This document shows, one piece after another, positions 1 through 9,680 of a DNA stretch of 64,000 bases. The stretch comes from Trileptium ribeirensis. Lineage: Eukaryota; Nematoda; Enoplea; Enoplida; Thoracostomopsidae. The notes under the pieces were generated by a model, which saw nothing but the letters and a program-made list of their open reading frames with translations, ran no database searches and was not told the origin of the DNA. Location of the stretch: contig JASANE010028306.1 in assembly GCA_030248225.1 (NCBI GenBank), positions 81,808-145,807 of the forward strand. The letters run 5' to 3'. The translations under genes were made by a program, and so were the position numbers. The number at the start of each line of letters is the position of its first letter. The first letter of the stretch is position 1.

Positions 1-290
1 TGCTTAGGGTTAGGCGTAGGTGTTATGTATAAATGTGTCTACTCTTTTCATTTTTATTTTTGCTTATTTTTTAATTTATATTTAGATTTAAATCTAAAAT
101 GGCTAAATATGAGGATGTTTGTGATTTTAATTTATGTACCTTTACCTTTATGTACCTTTCTTCTCCCACAGGTACATACGTGTAGAAGTTATCGAGAAAC
201 TTTGTCGTTTGAATTCTTCAATGTACCATTGAGAGAGAAGATTCGCCTTGTGAGCACAAGGCCGTAGTAGGATGAAAAACAATATATACA

Positions 291-3227
291 TCATATTAAA
301 GGCAATGAATTTGAGGCATGAAGTCTGTGCTTGAACGACGACAAGGTTGAAGCCCAAACAACAGCAGCTGGCATTCCAAATCCTCACTACCCTGTGAGAG
401 AAAAAATTTTTGCGGATATCAAGACGAGGAGTGTCTTTTGGCAATAGCTTAAGATCGTGACCCCTCGTAGTTTCAAAGCCAGGTATAAAGAAGTCATTAA
501 TATTGAGATTAACAGAGCCGTTGATCATTTTATATACTAAAATTAGATCACTCCTGATGCGTCGTGTGGCCAACGATTGAAGTCCAAGGTATTGGAACCT
601 ATCATGATATTCAAGATTTCTGGCTGCCGGCAATAGCTTGGTAGCATGGCGCTGCACCTTTTCTATTAGTTGTATGCCTCGGGCCAGATAAGGCGACCAT
701 ACATTGACCGCATATTCTACATGAGGCCTAATCAACGATCGATATAACTGTAGCCAAATCGGTTTAGTCCAGTTCTGAATTGTTCGTCGAAGTATATATA
801 CAACCCTGAGCGCTTTCGCAGTGACCATACTGCAGTGTTCTGAAAACATGATACTGTTATTCACCAAGATACCCAAGTCCTTCTCCAAATTTGTAATATG
901 TAGCAAATTATTCAGTAATGAGTAGGCTGATCGAGGGTTGCCCCTGCCAATATGCATTACGTGACATTTAAGTGGGTTGACACTCAGGCACCACTCTCGG
1001 CAGAAATCAGAAATCCCGTCCAGATCATGCTGCATTAAGTCAAAGTCATTGAATGGGCTAGACTTAATGAATCGTCGGGCTAGACGAACATCGTCCGCAA
1101 ACTTAAATATTGGACATGATACAAACTCGTCGAGATCATTTATAAAAATAAGAAATAGGAGCGGCCCTAAGACAGTTCCTTGCCGAACTCCGCTCGTGAC
1201 ATTAGACCAGCAAGAACTAGCACCATTTATGGAGACACACTGTCGTCTTCCAGTAAGAAACCCACGGATCCATAATAGAATTTGGTCTTGAATGCCATAG
1301 TTATGCAGTTTATCTAGGAGAGCGGCATGATTCACTTTATCGAAAGCCTTTTGGAAATCGATGTATACAACGTCTAGCCAGTCGCCTATGTCAATACAGC
1401 GGGAAGCAAAATTAAAATAGCAAAGCATTTGGGTAGTCGTGGATCTCTTTTCGATAAATCCATGCTGAGAATCATATAAAATTTTACTGTCAGTGAGGTA
1501 TTGGTTCAATCGTCTAGCAATTAAACGTTCTAACACTTTACTTACAGCCGATGTTAAACTGATTGGACGGTAATTTTCGGGTTTGGAGCAGCTTCCTTTG
1601 CCCTTGAATATTGGAACAACTTTGGCTAGTCGCCACGCCTCAGGGTAATGTCCCGAGGTAGTTGATAGGTTGAACAAACGACATAACGGCTTCGATATCA
1701 CATGCCTGACATGGAAAAGAAATTTGTTACTAACGTTGTCAGGGCCCGCAGCTGCATCAAGCTTAACTTTTGAAAGACAGTCCACAACCTCAGTTGGTTC
1801 AAATGATAGCATGGTCAGTCGTTTTGCAGTTTTGGGGAGAACAAGCTTCGGGGTATATGTGTCCATGTTAAAAACCGACGTAAAATAGCAGTTGAACGTC
1901 TCACAAACTTCTTCGGACGTGACAGTCATCGTTGAATCAGGCTTAATAATAGGACCTATAGTGGGCTTAATTTTCTGTTTGCTCATCGCGTACGCAAAGA
2001 AAGATTTGCGATCTTTATCAATGTTTTTAGCAAGTTTAAATTCGTATGCTTTGATAGATCGATCAATGTGGTGGGTTGCAACGTGGGATTTAAATACGTA
2101 ATTAGTCCAGCTAGCATGAGAATTAGACCGTTTATAACGCCGGAATGCATTATGTTTTTCGCGGAGCGCAGTCCAACAGGGGCCATCGGCCCATAACGGC
2201 TTGTGGCGCATATTTGAAGACTTTCTGGGAACAAACACATCAATGGCGCGATTGAAAATTACTAACATAGTATCCCATGTGGACGATACGTCATCAGACG
2301 AAAAAACTATTTCCCAGTTTACTTCGACCAAGTAGTTACAAATAGATTGCCATGGTGCACGGGCCCAATCTAAGTACGAGTTCCTCGTTGCACCGATACA
2401 GCTGGTGATTGAGTTTTTCGCCAAGGAGAAGGATACACTCAAATGATCTGACGAACCAAGAGGAGCTAAAGTTGAGACATTAGAGACAGCGTGTTCTTCA
2501 TTACTGAAGACTAAGTCTAAAATATTGCTACCCCTAGTGGGCACATCAACGTGTTGAGTCAAACCAGCTGAAACTACGCTATCCATGAACCAGTCGTCCG
2601 CGTGGGGCCAATAAAATCTGCTCCAATCTACTCCCGGAACGTTAAAGTCACCACAGATACAAAGTAGCCAATATTTGTTGCATAAACCTAATTGTTCGAT
2701 TAGCTCACACATTAAAGTATTGTTGTTTTCAGATGATGAAGGTGGCCGATAAAAACATCCAATCAGTGTTATTTGTGTAGGGTTAGTTGGAGAGATGATT
2801 TCACATAAAATCACATCTTCGAATTCAGACGTCAGTTCGTTGCAAGAAGTAGCTGATATTCCCTCTCTAATAAGGATCATAACCCCCCCCACCGCGCCTA
2901 TCGGAACACTCTGAAGTTTGCAAAGCACCCAATATTGTCATCGTTCAAGCACTCGTTTGCCCAAGTCTCGGTCAAACAGATAATGTCAAAATTATAAACA
3001 TTTATAAAAAGTTCCAGTTCTCGTAATTTGCTCATAATGGATCGAGCATTTATCAGAACACAATTGTAATTATAAGCACAGTTAGAAAAAGTTAAATTAC
3101 AATGATTATTAGGATTAGACAAATTATTAGAATTAAACGAAAACGAAAGTTTACCAAATGTATTTGAATATGCTGAACACGATGCATTTATTGGTCTGGT
3201 GAGACTGTTGCAATAGTTACCGTTCAG
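291..3227 (-). pseudogene. LINE ORF2: APE endonuclease plus reverse transcriptase (frameshifted)
   Basis: Encodes the enzyme that nicks target DNA and reverse-transcribes the LINE RNA. Endonuclease motifs in order: INARSIMSK and ICLTETW (about 3000), CGDFNVPGVDW (about 2640) and SSDHLSVSF (about 2440). RT motifs: NYRPISLTSAVSKVLERLI, VYIDFQKAFDKVNH, SGVRQGTVLGPLLF, the catalytic FADD (about 1090-1100, where other families have YADD) and LIRPHVEYAVNVWSPY. The frame breaks near 2890-2930 beside a run of eight C/G, separating the first endonuclease strand from the rest. It breaks again near 350, where WNA should continue into LPAAVV-type sequence ending at the TGA at 293-291. The long open frame that continues to position 148 is therefore a read-through in the wrong frame. 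ORF2 probably began at or near CTG 3227-3225, overlapping the ORF1 stop. The copy is inactive but young-looking. Confidence 0.88.
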
Positions 3228-4117
3228 TCCCCCGAAGTTGACTGTGTTGGAATATTCGCACCAATCCGATTTCGACGATTTGATATCCGCTCAGCGCGTT
3301 GTCGACGGGCTTCTTTGAATGCTTCCATTTCAATGGTTGTTCTATCCGGGTTGATATAACAATTTACAAACTCAGAATCCTTAGACAGACTACGCAAGGA
3401 TTGTGCACCGCAAATAGCAGCATTTCGATCTTTTTCATTATCAAACACTATTTTTAACAATCGCGGTTTATCTGACTTTTTCCCCAGACGATATAAACTT
3501 ATAATATGTGATACATCGCTAGTGATCTCACACTGGTCAAACAATGCAGTAATTTTATCCTTATCGTGAGCTTTACGTTCCGAGGCTACCTCGCTAGTAG
3601 ACTCTGTGATGTTAACAACTATTACACTATTTAACCGCCTTTTCCTTTCATCTAATTCAGCTATTACGCGCTTTGCCACATTGGCATCATTATAAACATG
3701 CGGTACAGTATCAGAACCAACAGGTACAGGCGCAGCAGGTGGAGGGGAGGTTATGCCCTGCATAAAATTCTCCATCTTTTCGGCAAGATTCACCATGGCC
3801 GTTTGGATACTATCAACTTTATCTTCCATACTAACAATTTTAGTTTCAAATGCGGTTAGACGACCCTCTAACGTACGGAGTGTGACTAAATCTTCATTTA
3901 TAGTTTCCCGGCAGACACAACAAAACCAGCGAAAGCCGCAATCCGCCCTGTTGGTATCCGGAAATGATCCGCTAACCTGAGCGCACTTCTTGTGGAAGGA
4001 GCATTGACATTTGGCACAGGTAAGTTGAAGATCGAGATCCTTTATTTCAAGAGCACAACCATCGGCAGCACAATATTTCGTGGTTATCGTATTCGTTGCA
4101 TTACGTCTGCTACTCAT
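3224..4117 (-). CDS. LINE ORF1 protein with PHD-type zinc finger
   Basis: This 297-residue ORF starts at MSSRRNATN (ATG 4117-4115). The frame is open further upstream, but those codons read into Merlin DNA, so the internal ATG is chosen. Residues 16-69 form a PHD-like finger: Cys34, Cys37, His42, Cys45, Cys66 and Cys69 are spaced as in PHD domains, with extra Cys16 and Cys21. Residues about 78-119 (LEGRLTAFETKIVSMEDKV and following) look like a coiled coil. The C-terminal part is basic (ERKRRLNSVIVVNI) and ends in RISNRRNRIGANIP. PHD-containing ORF1 proteins are known in CR1-type LINEs, where ORF1 binds RNA as a chaperone-like multimer. The reading frame is intact. Its TGA (3226-3224) overlaps the probable ORF2 start. 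Confidence 0.85.
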   Translation of the reverse strand: MSSRRNATNTITTKYCAADGCALEIKDLDLQLTCAKCQCSFHKKCAQVSGSFPDTNRADCGFRWFCCVCRETINEDLVTLRTLEGRLTAFETKIVSMEDKVDSIQTAMVNLAEKMENFMQGITSPPPAAPVPVGSDTVPHVYNDANVAKRVIAELDERKRRLNSVIVVNITESTSEVASERKAHDKDKITALFDQCEITSDVSHIISLYRLGKKSDKPRLLKIVFDNEKDRNAAICGAQSLRSLSKDSEFVNCYINPDRTTIEMEAFKEARRQRAERISNRRNRIGANIPTQSTSGD

Positions 4118-5022
4118 CTCAATGACATTTAATATGACGTATATAATATATAATTTAAAGTTCACTACCTGAATGCAATTTACGACGGCTTCATTCTGCA
4201 ACATCTGATTACGTCTCCACAGTGTCTTTTTGCCAAAGCATTGGTTTGCTTCCGAGGCAACGTGCGTGTGAGCGTATTGATTGCGGTAAAGACATGAGTC
4301 TGGTTTTGAACGAGGGTAAATATGCATGGCCGTGTCGCTCTCGCCACTCAATCACGTCAGGTACTTTTTTGAAAATGGTCATTTGGATTTGGCCAGTGGT
4401 GTGAAGTTTGTCTATTTGTGGTCTTATGAAATGTGCTCGCTTAAAACTCTTCATCATGAATTGGGAATGGGATCTCACGCTAGCGTTGATTGGCGTTCGT
4501 TCTGTAGGGACATTTGTGGCGAATATTTTTTGCGACACCCTATAAAAGTTGGTGGTCCTGGTTCGGTGGTCGAGATTGATGAATCTCTTATAAATCGTCG
4601 GAAATATAATGTTGGTCGGAAATTGGAGCCCCAGTGGGTTTTTGGTGATGTGGAAGTAAAGAGTAATAATGGTTTCATGGTGGCGGTTGAAGAACGTAGC
4701 GCTCAGACGTTGCTTCCTATCACCAAAGAGTATATTCTGCCCGGTAGCACAATCGTATCTGACTGTTGGGATGCCTCGTACCTGGTCTCGTACCTGGTCC
4801 ACCATCGCCAACTGCAATTTTTGTGGACGTGTATGGGTTGAGTGGCAGGACTATTGTTGGCAATGGATAGCCGAATGTATCGGCTGAGCATATTGATTTG
4901 ATTTGGAGCATTTCGTCTGTAATGAAGAAAAGCCAAAATGCCTATAACTGTTTGGTTCGTAATTACTATCGGCATATGCGTGTTAATCATAAGATGAATT
5001 TTGTTGACCCAGATACTGGCGC

Positions 5023-6167
5023 CAGGGAATAACCGGAACCGGAACCGTCCATTTAAACCGGATCCGGAACCTGGTCTTCGAAATTTATATTTAGTAAAAC
5101 AGATGATGGAAGAAATGAAGGTATAGTGGATTTAAAATTCATTAATAATAACTTTTACATTAAATTTAATGTATAGCGATGGTATTATTGCCTTTCTGAA
5201 ACTTTAAAGAGACTGAGGAAGGTAATAATGTTTATTTATCGATCAAATATGTCGGTATTTTGGACATTCAGAGCATAAAATGTCTTCCACTATACACCAT
5301 TGCGTATACTTTGTCAAATCGAATGTGCTTACAAAGCTTGGAGAATAGAATACACACTTTCGCTCTGGCTCCAGTCGCCTCCCTTTACTACACATACGGT
5401 TGTTGCATGTTCTTCTGTAGGAAACTTAAAATTATTGGTTTATATGATTCTAAGAGAAAATAATAATTAGAAGGTAATTTTCTGATCAGTGGTCAGAGAC
5501 ACTGTTTAAGCTAGCGTTGGACAAACAATGCCCGTCAGTTAAATCATAATGATGATAACTTTCTAATCAGAATGTTATAAATGAGACACACTATGATGCT
5601 GCTCGCACAGTTTCAACAAATACAGTTCATTGCCAAGAAAGCCGTTTCTAGCTGCGTTGCAGATAACGTTAGTTTACTTCAATTTAGACTGATTTACCAA
5701 GTTTACAAGCGCACTGGCGGGTGCTTGACGCAATTTATGTTAACCAAAGCATACCCTAAGTACTTCTGCGTAAGCCATACTCTGTTAACGAGTTGGACCA
5801 GTTTAATTCAAACGTATCCCACAGACTTCTGGATGTGTAGAATAGCTGCTACAAGCATCGACCTGGCTTTGATTTAACAAACTCCTGCAGGTTATTATGA
5901 AAAATTCCTGCTCAAATTATGTGCCCTACTTACGTTTTACACGGCAAATTGATTATTTAATCTGTTCTTTTACTTGGCTGTATTGGAGCTTGATCATTGT
6001 ATAATATATATTTCATATGTTTGGATTACAGGATGAAGCAAAAAACGTGGAAAATTTCAAACAAAATTTTTAATCCGGAATTCCGGTAAGGTTTTTGCCC
6101 TTTGCCGGAACCGCAACCGGAACACGATTTTCGCCGGAACCGGAACCGGAATTCCGGTTACTCCCTG
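5023..6167 (+). mobile_element. Non-autonomous hAT element, copy 1 (1145 bp)
   Basis: Starts CAGGGAATAACCGGAAC and ends with the near-complement TTCCGGTTACTCCCTG. It is flanked by a perfect 8-bp duplication ACTGGCGC (5015-5022 and 6168-6175). CAGGG termini and 8-bp duplications are diagnostic of the hAT superfamily. Subterminal zones are dense in CCGGAA/TTCCGG, possibly transposase binding sites. No hAT transposase motif is seen inside, so it must have been mobilised in trans. It interrupts the Merlin transposase between DPDTGA and RTNNVE, and deleting it together with one target copy restores the frame. Confidence 0.92.
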
Positions 6168-6356
6168 ACTGGCGCCCGTACAAACAATGTCGAGTGTATG
6201 TGGAAGAATTTCAAAATGCGCAACAAGAAAGAATGTGGCACATCGCGGCAGTTGTTGGATTCATATATGTCGGAATTCATGTGGCGCCAGCGCTTCAACG
6301 ATAATTCGTTCGAGAACTTTATTCGCCATGTTCGAGATGTGTATCGGCTGAATTGA

Positions 6357-7733
6357 ACTGTTTGTGTATCATATGACGCGTGTCGTTTGTTTTTCAGGTA
6401 CTTGCGCTTCTTTTTCTAAAACTTGGAATGTGTGCACAGGCTTCGACATAAGTGCTTATTAGGGCACTTGTGTGGAAGCCTGTGCCAGTCGATTGCTTGT
6501 GTGAAGTATATATGAAAGATAGGGTGTGTGTTGGGAGTACTAGACAAGGTAGTACTGCATACTATATGGCAGTCATCAAAGGCCTGTGTTTCGTGTGTTA
6601 TACATGTGGCACAGGCATCGGCAGAAGTACCGTTAAGTTTAGGTTAGGTACTATTCTATTAGTCCCCTTGTGAGGTTGGCAGCTGTGCGAGTAACTAAGT
6701 ACCTCACCCTAAGTTCTGAAATTTAGGCTAATGCGATCCTTATTTTGTTGGTTACGGTTTGAGTGATAGCAAGTTAAGTTTAGGTTAGCTATTTCTTTGA
6801 TACTACTTTTTGTGAGTTGGTACAGCAATACCTCCGACTGGCTGGCACACTGCAAGATTATTTGATTACCTTGACATAGGCCTTAGATTTACACACTACT
6901 ACTTGCCAATTATATTAAACAAGCCTCCCCCGACTGGCTGACGAACTACGTTAAATACAACTGCGTTGTAGCGGTCGACTACTATCCGTACTTTGAATCC
7001 GTACTTTGAACGGCCATTGTCCACATTTGGTAGCCTTGTTCGGTAATCATCATAATTTGTAGTCATAATTATAATTAACCATAATTATCCAGTCAGAACT
7101 TTCCTCAGAAGATAAGCCCCGACTGGCTGGCCTATCGGTCAGTTTGAGATAAATCGGTGCTCGAGACTGTAATTCAATTGCACGCCCTTACTCGTTGCTC
7201 TGCTCAATACTAGTAGTTCTTTGTCAAGCCGACCCCAACTGGCTGCCGACCTAACAAGTCGCACTATTACCCAGTGAACCCACCTACTATCCTCGACCTG
7301 GTTTTCTCACTCGACGCTAAGGGCAGAATTCTTAAATATTACTGACTAGTATCTGTTATGCTATTACTCATATTAAGCAAGTTATAGCCACTTCGGTTTT
7401 ATAAGGGAATAATAATATAAATTTTTTTCATTATTACTGCGGCGCGTATACATAAATAATATTACTGGAGTTACATATATTATCGTGGTTTATAATACTT
7501 ATTTGCGAAGAAAATTCTTATTCAAGCTCCATTCTTTCATAAAGGTTTCCACCTCCAAAGTCAAATCCAAGAGTCAATATATAGCTCAAATTCAGCGCAC
7601 TTCTAAACATATAAGAATCTAAGTATAAGCCGATCTCTCACGCAATTCTTTGCGTAAAAGTGTTTTACAAACTTCAGTTTATTCGTAAACTAAGAACCGA
7701 TTTATCCCATTTGCATAAACCCGGAATAACTAA
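6357..7733. other. Noncoding stretch with repeated GACTGGCTG motif
   Basis: No coding signal was found. A short motif, CCCCGACTGGCTGGC with variants, recurs at about 6835, 6931, 7120 and 7236. A second repeated string, GTTAAGTTTAGGTTAG, occurs near 6634 and 6774. The stretch lies between the end of the Merlin transposase and hAT copy 2 and may include the Merlin 3' noncoding region. No terminal repeat could be matched. Confidence 0.4.
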
Positions 7734-7741
7734 CTCCGTAG

Positions 7742-8922
7742 CAGGGAGTAACCGGAATTTCGGATTCGGCGAAAATCGAGTTCCGGTTGCGGTTCCGGCA
7801 AAGGGCAAAAACCATACCGGAACCGGAATTCCGGTTTAGAAATTTTGTTTGAAATTTTCCACGTTTTTGCTTCATCTGTGGTCCCAACATATGTAATATA
7901 TACAATGATCAAGTTCCAATATAACCAAGCAAAAGAAAAGATTATCAGCAATTTGTCGTGTGAAACGTATATAAGTAGGGCAAATAATTTCGGTAGGAGT
8001 TTTTCATCTTAACCTGCAGGAGTTTGTTAACAAAACAGAGCAAGATCGATGCTTGTAGCAGCTATTCTACACATTCCGAATTCTGTACGGTATGTTCGAA
8101 TTAAACCGTCCCCACTCGGTAACAGAGTATGGATGCCGTAGAAGTACTTAGCGTAAGTTTGGCTGACACAAATTGCTTCAAGCACCAGCCACTGCGCTTG
8201 TAAACTTTGTAAATCAGTCTACATTAAATTAAAGTAACATCTCCAACTCAGCCAGAAATTGCTTTCTTGGCAATGACCTGTATTTATTAAAACTGTGCTA
8301 GCAGTATCAGAGTTTGTCTCATTTATAGCATTCTGATTAGAAAGTTATCATCTTTATCATCAAACTGACGGGCACTGTTTGCACAACGCTAGCCTAAACA
8401 GTGTCTCTGACCACTGATCTGAAAATTACCTTCTATTATTTTGTGTTAGAACCATATATACTAATAATTTCAAGTTTCCTACAGAACAACATGTAGCAAA
8501 CGTATGCGTAGTAAAGGGAGGCGACTGGAGACAGAGCGCAAGTGTTTATTCTACGCTCTATGCAAACATATTTAGTTACAAGCACATTTAATTTGACGCA
8601 ATATACGCAAGGATGTTTAATGGAACGCATTTTTTGCTCTGGGTGTCCAAAAACCGACATATTGATTAATAATTAAACATCATAAGATTCCCCACTTTTT
8701 AAAGTTTCAGAAAGGCAATAGTGCCATCGCAATACGTTAAGTTTAATGTAAAAGTTATTTTTAATGCATTTTAAATCCACTATACCTTCATTTCTTCCTT
8801 CATCTGTTCTACTATATATATATAAGATTGGAAGACAAGCTTCCGGTTCCGGATCCAGTTTAAATGAACGGTTCTGGTTGCTGGTTATGGTTTCGGTAAA
8901 TTTCGGTTCCGGTTATTCCCTG
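7742..8922 (-). mobile_element. Non-autonomous hAT element, copy 2 (1181 bp, reversed)
   Basis: Same family as the element at 5023-6167 but in the opposite orientation. It begins CAGGGAGTAACCGGAA and ends TTCCGGTTATTCCCTG. Flanking 8-mers CTCCGTAG (7734-7741) and CTCTCTAG (8923-8930) agree at six of eight positions, as an aged target duplication would. The interior aligns by eye with copy 1 throughout, for example the CAGTGTCTCTGACCACTGAT region. No transposase is encoded. Confidence 0.9.
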
Positions 8923-8930
8923 CTCTCTAG

Positions 8931-9680
8931 TCACACAGTGATAGAATTATAACGCCACGTGATACCATCGGCTATTTAGGTCACCCGAATCAGAACGTTA
9001 TAAATATAAAAGTCTTAGTACACTAAACATTATAAGCTCAGATACGACCGTTCTGTTCCTCATCCAAACCACAACTGAACTGGACAAAATTAAAACTCGC
9101 TAACATATGTTAGCTAAACCGAAAAACAATTCTATGCAAATCAGGATAATCTGGGCGAAAACAGTAAAACGACAAAACAAATATAAATAAGGACGTCGTA
9201 GAAGAGTGTGATATAAAAATGAATTTTTGAAAACTCGGGACAAAAGGGGGGATTTTTGGAGCCTGGGGACTTTTGCTAGCCTAGTGGACTCTAACAATAT
9301 ATGCGACGTATAGTTTGTGCGGCGGCTATATTGATTTCATGTAATGTATATAGTGTAGAATACAATTTGTTTTTGGGGTTATTACTTGCACTTCCATTTA
9401 GATTCTGGGATTGTTACTGAAATGAGAGATACGCAAAAGAATAGCGTCAATTAAGTTAGATATCAGGATTTATGGTTTTTGGTTCCGTGATTGCCGTGCT
9501 GGATACCAACAAAATACCAATATCTCACAGCGTCATACTAAGAATAAATATCGATAGGTATACAATAACTAAACGTATAAGGTAACCATAGTAATATTAT
9601 TAAACCAGAATTAGGTATTCCAGGCTTAAAGAATTACGTTCTAGCGTCTCATATATAGTTGCATGTAATTTATTAGTATA
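8931..9680. other. No recognisable feature
   Basis: AT-rich sequence between the hAT copy and the 1.1-kb duplication. I see no gene, RNA or repeat structure in it. Confidence 0.5.

Larger units (their letters stand above)
140..4205 (-). mobile_element. CR1-like non-LTR retrotransposon, nearly full length
   Basis: A LINE on the minus strand with 5' UTR (about 4118-4205), ORF1, an overlapping ORF2 and a 3' UTR (about 140-290). The 3' end carries short direct repeats built on AGGTACATAA (about 145-170), and a hairpin lies at 245-262 (GCCTTGTG / CACAAGGC). Short 3' terminal repeats instead of poly(A) are usual in the CR1 group. It lies inside the N-terminal part of a Merlin transposase, so it inserted after that element. 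The outer limits are estimated from where Merlin coding sequence stops and resumes; no clear target duplication was found. Confidence 0.85.
99..6356 (+). pseudogene. Merlin-family (ISXO2/IS1016-like) transposase, split by a LINE and a hAT element
   Basis: Remnant of a DDE transposase that would cut and paste a Merlin DNA transposon. Three pieces are visible. An ATG at 99 opens a short N-terminal piece (MAKYEDVCDFN, ending near 141). Reading then resumes near 4204-5022, and the C-terminus runs from 6176 to a TGA at 6354-6356. The middle piece holds a Cys-rich finger (ACERIDCG, then WPCR), the first acidic motif VEIDESL, the WVFGDVE strand and IVSDCW with the second Asp. The last piece starts TNNVECMWKNFK with the third acidic residue and continues DSYMSEFMWRQRF, typical of the family. 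A one-base loss in the T run at 4365-4370 shifts frame. Around 4780-4800 a 12-bp direct duplication and frame changes destroy the reading, so the gene is dead. The N-terminal piece is inferred from continuity across the LINE. No terminal inverted repeats of the Merlin element were identified. Confidence 0.82.

Noticed and set aside
25..267. 80-codon plus-strand open frame at the left edge
   Set aside because: It reads through the Merlin N-terminus in a different frame and into the LINE 3' UTR, so it is not a gene.
148..290. Continuation of the long LINE frame to position 148
   Set aside because: The conserved CR1 C-terminal tail is in another frame ending at 291-293; the last ~55 residues are 3' UTR read in the wrong frame.
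5581..5877. 98-codon frame inside hAT copy 1 as a transposase
   Set aside because: No hAT transposase motif, and the frame is not kept in copies 2 and 3.
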